From assembly GCA_945873955.1 (NCBI GenBank), contig CAMCFA010000001.1:358759-422758 (forward strand): a stretch of DNA of 64,000 bases. The letters are read 5' to 3'. The translations under genes were made by a program, and so were the position numbers. The stretch comes from an uncultured Clostridia bacterium. Lineage in GTDB: Bacteria > Bacillota > Clostridia > Oscillospirales > Ruminococcaceae. Shown piece after piece: positions 43,280 to 51,401 of this stretch. The number at the start of each line of letters is the position of its first letter. The stretch's first letter is position 1. Under the pieces are notes generated by a model that ran no database searches, had not been told where the DNA came from, and saw nothing but the letters and a program-made list of their open reading frames with translations.

Positions 43280-44893
43280 TTGATAACAGTATCTGATGTA
43301 AGCGTCAGCTTCGGCGGACAGCTTCTTTTCAAGGACGTAGACCTGAAATTCACCGCCGGCAACTGCTACGGCGTTATCGGCGCGAACGGCGCAGGCAAGT
43401 CCACATTCCTTAAGGTGCTCTGCGGAGACCTTGAGCCTACTAAGGGCAGCGTTTCAAAGCCGCCGGAGCTTCGTATGTCCGTGCTGCGGCAGGATCACTA
43501 CGCTTTCGACGAGTACACCGTGCAGGACACGGTGATCCTCGGTAACAAGCGGCTTTACGACATCATGAAAGAGAAGGACGAGCTTTATGCGAAGCCGGAT
43601 TTCTCTGACGAGGACGGCAACCGCGCCTCTGAGCTGGAGGCGGAGTTCGCCGAGCTTAACGGCTGGGAGGCGGAATCCGACGCTTCCAAGCTGATACAGG
43701 GACTGGGACTTCCGGAGGAAATACTGTACCAGAAAATGGAGTCCCTCACCGGTAACGAAAAGGTAAAAGTGCTTCTGGCGCAGTGTCTGTTCGGAAATCC
43801 CGACATCATTCTCATGGACGAGCCGACCAACCACCTTGACGTTGAGGCAGTATCGTGGCTGGAGGACTTCCTTGCGGAGTACTTTGGTACGGTGATCGTG
43901 GTATCCCACGACCGTCACTTCCTCAACAACGTCTGCACCCACATAGTGGACATCGACTACGGCAAGATCAAAATGTACGTCGGCAACTACGAGTTCTGGT
44001 ACGAGTCCTCACAGCTCATTCAGCGCATGATAAAGCAGCAGAACAAGCGCGCCGAGGACAAGATCAAGGAACTTCAGAACTTTATCGCGCGGTTCTCTGC
44101 AAACAAGTCTAAGTCCAAGCAGGCAACCTCCCGCCGCAAGCTGATAGACAAGCTGACCGTCGAGGAGTTGCCCGCTTCCAGCCGAAAGTACCCCTATATT
44201 GCATTCGACATGGAGCGCGAGGTCGGCAAGGACATCTTGCAGGTGACCGGGCTTTCCAAGACCGTTGACGGGGTGAAAGTACTGAACAACGTCAGCTTCA
44301 CCGTCGGAAAGGGCGACAAGATCGCATTCGTGGGCAACAACGAGATCGCCGTCACCACTCTGTTCAAGATACTCATGGAGGAAATGGAGCCGGACGAGGG
44401 CAGCTTCAAATGGGGCAGCACCACTTCGGTAAGCTACTTCCCGAACGACAACAGCGCGTTCTTTGACGGCTGCCAGCTCTCTATACTCGACTGGATGCGC
44501 CAGTACTCCAGGGACGAGACCGAAAGCTACCTCCGCGGATTCCTCGGGCGTATGCTGTTCAGCGGGGACGATGTTTTCAAGCCGGTGAACGTGCTTTCCG
44601 GCGGGGAGAAAGTGCGCTGCATGTTCTCCCGAATGATGCTGTTCCAGAGCAACGTGCTTATCCTTGACCGCCCGACAAACCACCTCGACCTTGAGAGTAT
44701 CACTGCCGTGAACAACGGTCTGTCGGAGTTCAAGGGCAATCTGCTGTTTGCCTCCCACGACCATGAGATCCTCGAAACCGCTGCGAACCGCATTATCGAG
44801 ATCACCGAGAACGGCTGCCTCGACAGAGCCGGTACCTATGACGAGTTCGTTGAGTGGCGGCATGAGAATGTCGGCGGTAAGCTCATGCTGTAA
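43280..44893 (+). CDS. ABC-F ATPase (YkpA/YbiT-like) with altered second nucleotide site
   Basis: A 537-residue soluble twin-cassette protein of the ribosome-associated ABC-F class. TTG start behind AAAGGAG. Cassette 1 has GANGAGKST, LTGNEKVKVLLAQ and MDEPTNHLD. A charged linker (about 240-300) follows. Cassette 2 has GNNEIAVTT, where the P-loop Lys is Val, LSGGEKVRC, and LDRPTNHLD, where the catalytic Glu is Arg. Cassette 2 is therefore probably unable to hydrolyse ATP. The gene is 11 bases from the exonuclease gene. Confidence 0.9.
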   Translation: MITVSDVSVSFGGQLLFKDVDLKFTAGNCYGVIGANGAGKSTFLKVLCGDLEPTKGSVSKPPELRMSVLRQDHYAFDEYTVQDTVILGNKRLYDIMKEKDELYAKPDFSDEDGNRASELEAEFAELNGWEAESDASKLIQGLGLPEEILYQKMESLTGNEKVKVLLAQCLFGNPDIILMDEPTNHLDVEAVSWLEDFLAEYFGTVIVVSHDRHFLNNVCTHIVDIDYGKIKMYVGNYEFWYESSQLIQRMIKQQNKRAEDKIKELQNFIARFSANKSKSKQATSRRKLIDKLTVEELPASSRKYPYIAFDMEREVGKDILQVTGLSKTVDGVKVLNNVSFTVGKGDKIAFVGNNEIAVTTLFKILMEEMEPDEGSFKWGSTTSVSYFPNDNSAFFDGCQLSILDWMRQYSRDETESYLRGFLGRMLFSGDDVFKPVNVLSGGEKVRCMFSRMMLFQSNVLILDRPTNHLDLESITAVNNGLSEFKGNLLFASHDHEILETAANRIIEITENGCLDRAGTYDEFVEWRHENVGGKLML

Positions 44894-44904
44894 CGGGGTG
44901 CGAG

Positions 44905-45891
44905 ATGTACTATATTATTCTTGACATGGAATGGAATCAAGCGCTTGACCGCGCGCATACAGTGCAGCAGCCGATACTGCTGCGGGGGGAGATAATCCAG
45001 ATAGGCGCAGTCAAGGCGGACGAGCATTTCAACCTTGTGGATACGCTGAAGATCAACGTCGCTCCGAAGTACTACAAAAAAATGAACCGCCACGTCGAAA
45101 AGATCACCGGTATCACCAACGAAATGCTGGCGAAGGGTGAGAAATTCCCGGAGGCGTTCAAACGGCTGAAAGAGTGGTGCGGCGAGGAATTCCGGTTCAT
45201 CACATGGGGCTTCGACGATATAGCTATGCTGGCGGATAATCTGGAGCTTCACGGACTTGACCGCTCCTACGGCAGCGATTATGTAAACTTACAGCTTATC
45301 TACAAGAATCAGATAGACAACGAACGGGTGCAGTGGTCGCTTGCCGACGCTGTGGAGCGCTTGCAGATACCCATGGACGCGCAGGCGCACGACGCCATGA
45401 ACGACGCGTGGTTCACCTATCAGGTGTGCAAACGGCTGGACATGGAAAAGGGGTTGGCGGAATACTCGGGTATGTCGGCGGGTCAGCGCCCGGTCATTGC
45501 GCGGGAAATATTCCGTGATGTTGCAGATATCCGCACTATCACTACTGATGAGCGCTTCACGGCTGTCCCCTGCACCGACGAATGTCAAAACACCCTCACA
45601 AACGGCGAATGGCTGTCAATGGGGGCGATCCGCAAGACAAATATATGCACCTGCCCGAAGCACGGCGAGTTCCTTGTGAAGCTGGTTTGCAAGCGCGCCG
45701 CCGCAGACAGGTGGACGGTGACCCGGTCGATTTATAGATCCGACGAAGAAGCAAAGTCCGGCTATCTGAAAAAGCTGGAGAAGCAGCACGCTGCGATCGA
45801 ACGGCGCCGCGCCGCCAAAGAAGCCCACCTCAATTCCCCCGAAACAAACTCAGAAACGGAGAACTCTGATGACGACAACAGTACTGTTTGA
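44905..45891 (+). CDS. DEDDh-type 3'-5' exonuclease with zinc-ribbon-like C-terminus
   Basis: A 328-residue protein. Residues 1-180 are an RNase-T/KapD-like exonuclease: IILDMEWNQ (Asp/Glu metal ligands), VEKITGITNEM, FITWGFDDIAML and AHDAMNDAW (His/Asp). The C-terminal part has CTCPKHGEF and a basic coil ending in a Ser/Asn/Asp tail. RNA is the probable substrate. It overlaps the following HAD gene by 23 bases. Confidence 0.87.
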   Translation: MYYIILDMEWNQALDRAHTVQQPILLRGEIIQIGAVKADEHFNLVDTLKINVAPKYYKKMNRHVEKITGITNEMLAKGEKFPEAFKRLKEWCGEEFRFITWGFDDIAMLADNLELHGLDRSYGSDYVNLQLIYKNQIDNERVQWSLADAVERLQIPMDAQAHDAMNDAWFTYQVCKRLDMEKGLAEYSGMSAGQRPVIAREIFRDVADIRTITTDERFTAVPCTDECQNTLTNGEWLSMGAIRKTNICTCPKHGEFLVKLVCKRAAADRWTVTRSIYRSDEEAKSGYLKKLEKQHAAIERRRAAKEAHLNSPETNSETENSDDDNSTV

Positions 45892-46576
45892 CCTTGACGG
45901 CACCCTGCTCCCCTTTGAGCAGGAGGATTTCGTGAACATTTATTTCAGCGAGCTTTGCAAAAGGCTTGCGCCCCTCGGTTACGAGCCGAAGCACACGGTA
46001 AAATCCGTCTGGGCCGGAACCAAGTCCATGATAATGAACGACGGCAGCCGCCCGAATTCCGCGGCGTTCTGGGAGACCTTCAACGCTATGAACCCCGGAC
46101 TTCCCGAAGCGCGCAGCGAATGCGATGATTTCTACACCCATGAATTCGACTTGGCTAAAGCAAGTCTGAAATACGTCCCGGACAGGAAACCTCTTATAGA
46201 ACGGCTGAAAAAGGCGGGATTTCGTATCGTTCTCGCTACAAATCCTATATTCCCGCTGGACGGAGTTCTCACCCGTCTGAAGTGGGTTAATCTTCAGCCG
46301 GAGGATTTTGAGCTGATTACATACTATGATAACAGCACTTTCTGCAAGCCGAATCCCGCTTATTTCAGTGAGATACTGGGCAAGATCGGCGAACAGCCCG
46401 AAAACTGCGTCATGGTAGGCAACAGCGTTTCCGAGGACATGATAGCAGAAAAGCTGGGTATCAAGGTGTTCCTTGCGAATGAATTTGTGGAAAACCCGGA
46501 GAATTCGGATTACACCTGCTACCCGCAGGGTACTCTTGACGAGGCTGCGGAGTTCATACTAGGGTTAATCAAGTAA
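45869..46576 (+). CDS. HAD-superfamily hydrolase
   Basis: A 235-residue phosphatase-type HAD protein. Motif I is LFDLDGTLLPF (nucleophile Asp at about residue 8), motif II is VLATNPIF, the Lys is in CKPNPAYF and motif IV is VGNSVSEDM. A helical cap lies between motifs I and II. Substrate unknown. The overlap with the exonuclease gene suggests coupled translation. Confidence 0.9.
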   Translation: MTTTVLFDLDGTLLPFEQEDFVNIYFSELCKRLAPLGYEPKHTVKSVWAGTKSMIMNDGSRPNSAAFWETFNAMNPGLPEARSECDDFYTHEFDLAKASLKYVPDRKPLIERLKKAGFRIVLATNPIFPLDGVLTRLKWVNLQPEDFELITYYDNSTFCKPNPAYFSEILGKIGEQPENCVMVGNSVSEDMIAEKLGIKVFLANEFVENPENSDYTCYPQGTLDEAAEFILGLIK

Positions 46577-46626
46577 AGAAACAGGCTTCTGTATTCTGCG
46601 GAAGTCCTGTTTATGTGTGGAGCAAA

Positions 46627-47817
46627 ATGACTGACAAGAATTACAAGCATACTATCCTCGCCAGCTACGGCGGGTACATAACTCAAGCGGTGGTGAACAA
46701 CTTCGCGCCGCTGCTGTTTCTGATTTTTCAGGACGTATTCGGCATACCTCTGGAGCAAATAACGCTGCTGGTAACGGTGAACTTCATGGTACAGCTTGCC
46801 GTTGATCTGCTCTCGGCGAAATTCGTGGACAAAATCGGCTACCGGAAGGCGCTGGTAGGGGCGCATATCTTCGCCTGCGCGGGAATTGCAGGTCTTGCGG
46901 TGCTGCCCGGGCTGACAGCCCCATTTCCGGGGCTGATGACCTCAGTGGTGCTGTACGCCATAGGCGGCGGTCTTACTGAGGTGCTGATAAGCCCGCTGGT
47001 AGAGGCGTGTCCCAGCGACAACAAGGCGGGGGCTATGGGGCTGCTGCACTCCTTTTACTGCTGGGGCAGCGTGGTGACTGTACTGCTTTCGACGCTGTTC
47101 CTGTGGTGCTTTGGAAAGAATAGTTGGAGTTTCCTCGCGGTGTTATGGGCGGTGTTCCCGGCGGTCATGGCGGTGGTATTCTCCTGGGTTCCTATCCCTT
47201 ATATCGCCGGGGAGTGCGGCGGCGGAATGAAGCTGCGGGAGCTTCTGTGCAGCAAGGTTTTCTGGGTAATGGCGGTGCTTATTCTCTGCGCCGGCGGAAG
47301 CGAGCTTGCCATGAGTCAATGGGCTTCCGCGTTCGCGGAAAGCGCCCTCGGGGTGCCGAAAATGGTGGGCGACCTGCTGGGGCCCTGCTTCTTCGCGGTG
47401 CTTATGGGGACTTCACGGGTGGTATACGCGAAGCTCAGCGCTAAGATCGACATAATGAAATACATGCGCTGGTGCGGAGTGCTGTGCATTTTCTCCTACA
47501 TGCTGGCGGCATTCTCCCCCGTTCCGCTGCTGTCGCTTATTGGCTGCGGCCTGTGCGGTTTCTCGGTAGGCGCAATGTGGCCCGGAACGTACAGTTCAGC
47601 CGCGCAGGCGCTTCCCCGCGGCGGGACTGCTCTGTTCGCGCTGCTGGCGCTTGCCGGAGACTCCGGCTGCTCCGGTGGACCTACGCTGGTGGGAATGATC
47701 TCCGGCGCAATGGGCGGCGTGCTGAGATCCGGGCTGCCGTTCGCGGCGATCTTCCCGGCAACGCTAGTAGTGTTCACCATTGCCGCGGAAAGGATAACCG
47801 GGAAAAATACCCGGTAA
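46627..47817 (+). CDS. Major facilitator superfamily transporter
   Basis: A 396-residue protein with about 12 membrane segments. ADLLSAKFVDKIGYRKAL holds the loop 2-3 MFS signature. The pattern resembles FucP/sugar-type clostridial MFS permeases; substrate unassigned. The start at 46627 follows GTGGAGC; an ATG at 46615 overlaps that site. Last gene of the ABC-F operon, 50 bases after the HAD gene. Confidence 0.87.
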   Translation: MTDKNYKHTILASYGGYITQAVVNNFAPLLFLIFQDVFGIPLEQITLLVTVNFMVQLAVDLLSAKFVDKIGYRKALVGAHIFACAGIAGLAVLPGLTAPFPGLMTSVVLYAIGGGLTEVLISPLVEACPSDNKAGAMGLLHSFYCWGSVVTVLLSTLFLWCFGKNSWSFLAVLWAVFPAVMAVVFSWVPIPYIAGECGGGMKLRELLCSKVFWVMAVLILCAGGSELAMSQWASAFAESALGVPKMVGDLLGPCFFAVLMGTSRVVYAKLSAKIDIMKYMRWCGVLCIFSYMLAAFSPVPLLSLIGCGLCGFSVGAMWPGTYSSAAQALPRGGTALFALLALAGDSGCSGGPTLVGMISGAMGGVLRSGLPFAAIFPATLVVFTIAAERITGKNTR

Positions 47818-47846
47818 AGCCTGCCCCCTCTGGCAATATCTTTGCA

Positions 47847-47875
47847 TTGATTCTCCCTCCCCGATTTGGTATAAT
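47847..47875 (+). promoter_or_regulatory. Promoter of the Cys-rich microORF
   Basis: TTGATT (47847-47852), 17-base spacer, TATAAT (47870-47875), followed by a CCCCTTCGGGG mini-hairpin in the leader. Confidence 0.75.
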
Positions 47876-47918
47876 TATATTATCCCCTTCGGGGAAATAC
47901 ATAAGGGAGGTCAAGAAT

Positions 47919-47996
47919 ATGTGCAATTTCTTTACTGTATGCGGATTGGATAAGCTCTGCGAGCTGTTCAAGTTCCTCTGCGGCGGCTGCCTTTAA
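47919..47996 (+). CDS. Cys-rich 25-residue microORF
   Basis: ATG at 47919 behind AAGGGAGG (47904-47910), with its own promoter. The product has Cys at positions 2, 8, 14, 21 and 24 and a hydrophobic middle (LCELFKFLCGGC). After the TAA at 47994 the same frame stays open for 22 more codons, ending ASCCGSFGC before TAA at 48063. The part after the stop also looks peptide-like. Options: a short secreted or modified peptide, a leader peptide, or a longer peptide gene with a nonsense change. No modification or export genes are adjacent. Confidence 0.55.
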   Translation: MCNFFTVCGLDKLCELFKFLCGGCL

Positions 47997-47997
47997 T

Positions 47998-48175
47998 TGT
48001 CCAACATCGTGTTGGACTTAGGTGGCAGCGGCGCAGCGTCCTGCTGCGGCAGCTTTGGCTGCTAATCGCGGAACGTTTTTCTCCGCACCGACATTCCAGA
48101 GCGGTGTTACCGCACTGACATAGCTAATACAGTCCCATGGACTGACCGCCCGGCACTTGTCGGGCGGTGTTTTCT
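47998..48175 (+). ncRNA. Candidate structured RNA: five or six consecutive hairpins
   Basis: Within about 180 bases: GTCCAACA-TCG-TGTTGGAC (47999-48017); a GC-rich GCAGC/GCTGC fold (48026-48062); GCGGA..TCCGC (48067-48084); GCGGT-GTT-ACCGC near 48104; CAGTCC-CAT-GGACTG (48130-48144); and a terminator stem at 48145. It follows the microORF in the same transcript. I do not recognise it as 6S RNA, SRP RNA, tmRNA or RNase P. It may be a long structured 3' UTR. Confidence 0.4.
48145..48175 (+). terminator. Terminator after the microORF/hairpin region
   Basis: ACCGCCCG pairs with CGGGCGGT across eight bases, followed by GTTTTCT. Confidence 0.8.
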
Positions 48176-48212
48176 GGAATTATACATGTTCTTCTCCCTA
48201 TGAAAAGCTACC

Positions 48213-48241
48213 CGGTTTGATGTCTTGTCAAACCGTTTTTT
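48213..48241 (+). terminator. Second plus-strand terminator
   Basis: CGGTTTGA pairs with TCAAACCG across seven bases, followed by six T's. It backs up the terminator at 48145-48175. Confidence 0.85.
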
Positions 48242-48287
48242 CATTGCATAAGCAAAGGCTGCCGCGTAATGCAACAGCCTTTTAAGT

Positions 48288-49214
48288 TTATTCCTTGACA
48301 ACATGTACGTCCAACTGGTCGAACGGAATGGAGATCCCACCTGCAATGAACGCCGCCCTCACCTGCTCGGTCACTGAGAAATACACGTCCCAGTAATCCG
48401 CAGGTCTGCACCACGGGCGGACTGCAAGCACGATCGCGCTTGCCCCGTGCTCCAGCATATTGACCGTGGCAGCGGGGGTTTTAAGTATCTTATCGTTCTT
48501 ATCCAGTACCGCAAGAACGATCGCCCTTGCCTTCTCGAAATCGTCCTCGTAGCTGATAGAAAACGTGAGATCCACACGGCGGCAGTCGTTGCTGGAATTG
48601 TTTATTACCGTAGCGCCGGACACCTGCCCGTTGGGTATGAATATTGCTTGATTCGTAGCGGAATCCAGCCTTGTATAGAGTATCGTGATCTGCTTTACAG
48701 TACCTTCAACGCCGGAAACCAGAATGTAATCCCCGATCTTGAACGGCTTGTTGATCATCAGCATGATACCGCCGGCGACGTTGGAAAGGCTGCTTTGAAG
48801 CGCAAGACCTACCGCAACGCCCGCCGTGCCTATCACAGTGACAACAGATGTCGCCGGGATACCCAGCATGGACAGTACAACGGTGATAAGCAGAACGTAC
48901 AGGATTATCTTGCAGCACTGCTTTACAAAATTGTTCACCGTAAGGTCAATCTTAGTTCGGTCAAGCCCTTTGCTGATGAGCTTCAGCGCCAGCTTGCACA
49001 AAATCAGCCCGACTATCAGCACGATTATCGCCAGAATGATTGTGGGTATCGCGCCAAGGACCGCGTTCAGCATATTCTGGAAGAACTGACCTATCTTTGA
49101 CGCAGTTTCCTCCGGGTGCTGAACCAGCTCCTGCATAGCGTCGTTCAGCGTGGTTTCCTTTGTGGAAGCCTCCGAAGTCGTTGCAGCAGTGGAAATCAAA
49201 TTTAAAATGCCCAT
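48288..49214 (-). CDS. Small-conductance mechanosensitive channel (MscS family)
   Basis: A 308-residue protein: an N-terminal region, about three membrane segments including a Gly/Ala-patterned pore helix (GTAGVAVGLALQSSLSNVAG), then the cytoplasmic MscS beta domain (INKPFKIGDYI, FIPNGQVSGATVIN). It would open under hypo-osmotic stress. It overlaps the ACT gene by one base at the end of the lysine operon, an unusual neighbour whose link is unexplained. Confidence 0.92.
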   Translation of the reverse strand: MGILNLISTAATTSEASTKETTLNDAMQELVQHPEETASKIGQFFQNMLNAVLGAIPTIILAIIVLIVGLILCKLALKLISKGLDRTKIDLTVNNFVKQCCKIILYVLLITVVLSMLGIPATSVVTVIGTAGVAVGLALQSSLSNVAGGIMLMINKPFKIGDYILVSGVEGTVKQITILYTRLDSATNQAIFIPNGQVSGATVINNSSNDCRRVDLTFSISYEDDFEKARAIVLAVLDKNDKILKTPAATVNMLEHGASAIVLAVRPWCRPADYWDVYFSVTEQVRAAFIAGGISIPFDQLDVHVVKE

Positions 49215-49660
49215 TACTTAAACAACTCCCTCAGCCCTGCCTCGGCAGCGTCGCCGTCGCTCTCGCGGATAAGCACGGAGATCTCGTCAATGCCGGTGGT
49301 GATGAGCAGTATCATTGCGTCGATCTTATTAAGCAGGTTGAACACCTTTGCCGCAAAGCCAGCCTGCGTTTCCATTTCGCCGGTCTTGATGACGATCTTG
49401 CGGTTGCTGCTGTTAATCATAGGTGTGATCGCGTGACTCTCCTTGAGCGCCTTTATAACGCCTAAGAGCTTCGGCATATCCTCGTCGTTCACCGTGAAGC
49501 CGAACCCGAACCGCTCGGAGGTCGGCGCGGTCATGGAGATCATGTCGATATTGATACCAGCCTCCGCAACAGCGGTGAGGGTGTCCTCCATGATAGTCTT
49601 GTACAGCGGAACATTGTTAAAGGTAACAGCGGATACGTTTTCAGTTACAGTAATGTTCAT
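49214..49660 (-). CDS. Tandem ACT-domain protein, aspartokinase regulatory-like
   Basis: A 148-residue protein made of two ACT domains, as in the C-terminal regulatory half of aspartokinase (AGINIDMISMTAP is the typical ligand-loop segment). It has no catalytic domain. It sits between dapB and mscS in the riboswitch-controlled lysine operon, so it may confer amino acid feedback on a separate aspartokinase; that is inference. Confidence 0.82.
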   Translation of the reverse strand: MNITVTENVSAVTFNNVPLYKTIMEDTLTAVAEAGINIDMISMTAPTSERFGFGFTVNDEDMPKLLGVIKALKESHAITPMINSSNRKIVIKTGEMETQAGFAAKVFNLLNKIDAMILLITTGIDEISVLIRESDGDAAEAGLRELFK

Positions 49661-49662
49661 AA

Positions 49663-50421
49663 TTAGCTCTCCTTGATCAGATCTGACATAGCGTAAAGTC
49701 CGGCGGGCTTTCCTGCAAGGAACACCGCCGCGTTCACAGCGCCGGCTGCAAACACTTCCTTAGACTGCGCAGAGTGCGACAGGGTGATCACCTCGTCGTG
49801 CCCGGCGAAAATAACGTCATGCTCCCCGACGATAGTGCCGCCGCGGATAGAGTGCATTCCTATCTCGTCCTTGTCGCGGGGTTTGCGGACGCTGTGCCGG
49901 TCGTAAACCAGACGCTCCTTGCCTCCAAGCTCCTCGTTTATCGCCTCGGCGATCATGATAGCTGTGCCGGAGGGTGCGTCCTTCTTGAGATTGTGGTGCT
50001 TCTCGACGATCTCGACGTCAAACTGGCCGCCGAGAATCTGCGTTGCCTTGCGGGCAAGCTCCACCAGCAGGTTTATACCCAGCGACATGTTGAACGTGAA
50101 GAACACCGGTATCTGCGCCGCAGCCGCGTTGATCTGGCTGCGCTCCTCGTCGGTGTAGCCGGTTGTGGCAAGCACCAGCGGAACGTTATTCATCTTGCCG
50201 TAGCTGAGTAAGTCCGGCAGCGCCGACGGGTGGGAGAAATCAATGATAACGTCCGGCTTTTCGGGCAGGTCGAACACCTTCTTGTACACCGGGAACTCGT
50301 CGTACTTCTCGCCGAACGGATCTATACCGGCGGTAACGGTGCAGTCGCTGCGCTGCCTGATAAGCCCGGCGATAACTCTGCCCATTTTGCCGCATGCGCC
50401 GGATATTGCGATTTTAGTCAT
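49663..50421 (-). CDS. dapB: 4-hydroxy-tetrahydrodipicolinate reductase
   Basis: A 252-residue NAD(P)H reductase of the diaminopimelate/lysine pathway. ISGACGKMGRVI is the dinucleotide loop; VEKHHNLKKDAPSGTA holds the catalytic His/Lys and substrate-binding residues. It lies 62 bases after dapA and two before the ACT gene. Confidence 0.96.
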   Translation of the reverse strand: MTKIAISGACGKMGRVIAGLIRQRSDCTVTAGIDPFGEKYDEFPVYKKVFDLPEKPDVIIDFSHPSALPDLLSYGKMNNVPLVLATTGYTDEERSQINAAAAQIPVFFTFNMSLGINLLVELARKATQILGGQFDVEIVEKHHNLKKDAPSGTAIMIAEAINEELGGKERLVYDRHSVRKPRDKDEIGMHSIRGGTIVGEHDVIFAGHDEVITLSHSAQSKEVFAAGAVNAAVFLAGKPAGLYAMSDLIKES

Positions 50422-50483
50422 TTGTAGGTCCTTTCATACAGCCTTGAAATCGGGCGGAAACAGATATTCCCGCCCGGTAATTT

Positions 50484-51377
50484 TTACTTGACCGCGCCGA
50501 CAAGACCGAGGGGCAGCATTGCAACTCTCAGCTTCTCGACCTGCTCCGCAGACATGGAAGCCAGCGGAAGTCTGCACTCGCCCGCCTTGAAGCCCATGAT
50601 GTTCAGCGCTTCCTTAACGGGGATAGGGTTCACGTCCATGAACAGCGCCTTCTCAAAGGCAAGGATACGCTGCTGTATCGCGAGAGCCTCGCCCTGCTTT
50701 CCAGCGAGATACAGAGCTACCTCGTCGTGCTTTTCCTTAGGCATGAGGTTTGATGTTACCGAAATAACGCCCTTTCCGCCCAGCGACAGCGCAGGGATTA
50801 CCTGATCGTCGTTGCCGGAGTAGATGTCAAGGTCGGTGTAAGACGCAATTTCCGCCATGAGGGAGAAGTTGCCGCTTGCTTCCTTTGTAGCCACGATATT
50901 CGGGTGCTTTGCAAGCTCTTTGTATGTGTCAATGGAGATATTAACGCCCGTCCTGCTGGGGACATTGTACAGCACTATCGGAATATTAACGCTGTCCGCA
51001 ATGGCTGTGAAGTGCCTTACAAGCCCTCTCTGTGAGGTCTTGTTGTAATAAGGAGTGACCTGTAACAGAGCGTCCGCGCCCAGCTTCTCCGCCTTCTGGG
51101 AGAGCGAAATTGCATGGACGGTATCGTTGCTTCCTGTTCCAGCAATAACCGGGATCTTTCCGGCTACCCTCTCGACAGCGAAGCGAATACATTCAAGGTG
51201 CTCGGCGTCCGGCATGGTGGAGGCTTCTCCGGTCGTGCCGCAGACAACTATCGCGTCAGCGCCGCCTGCGATCTGAAAATCCAGCAGTCTGCCGAATTCA
51301 GCGAAGTTCACCGAACCGTCGGGATTCATCGGCGTGACTATCGCAGTGCCAACGCCGGTAAAAATAGTCTTTTTCAT
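50484..51377 (-). CDS. dapA: 4-hydroxy-tetrahydrodipicolinate synthase
   Basis: A 297-residue aldolase condensing aspartate semialdehyde and pyruvate. GTTGEASTM, YYNKTSQRGLVRHF, LYNVPSRTG (catalytic Tyr) and VATKEASGN (Schiff-base Lys) are visible. It is 24 bases after asd in the same operon. Confidence 0.97.
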   Translation of the reverse strand: MKKTIFTGVGTAIVTPMNPDGSVNFAEFGRLLDFQIAGGADAIVVCGTTGEASTMPDAEHLECIRFAVERVAGKIPVIAGTGSNDTVHAISLSQKAEKLGADALLQVTPYYNKTSQRGLVRHFTAIADSVNIPIVLYNVPSRTGVNISIDTYKELAKHPNIVATKEASGNFSLMAEIASYTDLDIYSGNDDQVIPALSLGGKGVISVTSNLMPKEKHDEVALYLAGKQGEALAIQQRILAFEKALFMDVNPIPVKEALNIMGFKAGECRLPLASMSAEQVEKLRVAMLPLGLVGAVK

Positions 51378-51401
51378 GGGATCGTCCTTTCACGGGAATC
51401 C

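Noticed and set aside
43280..44893. Degenerate ABC signature LTGNEKV in cassette 1 of the ABC-F protein
   Set aside because: As I recall the YkpA/YbiT branch, SGN/TGN-type variants occur there normally, so I do not count this as an anomaly; only the cassette 2 changes are reported.
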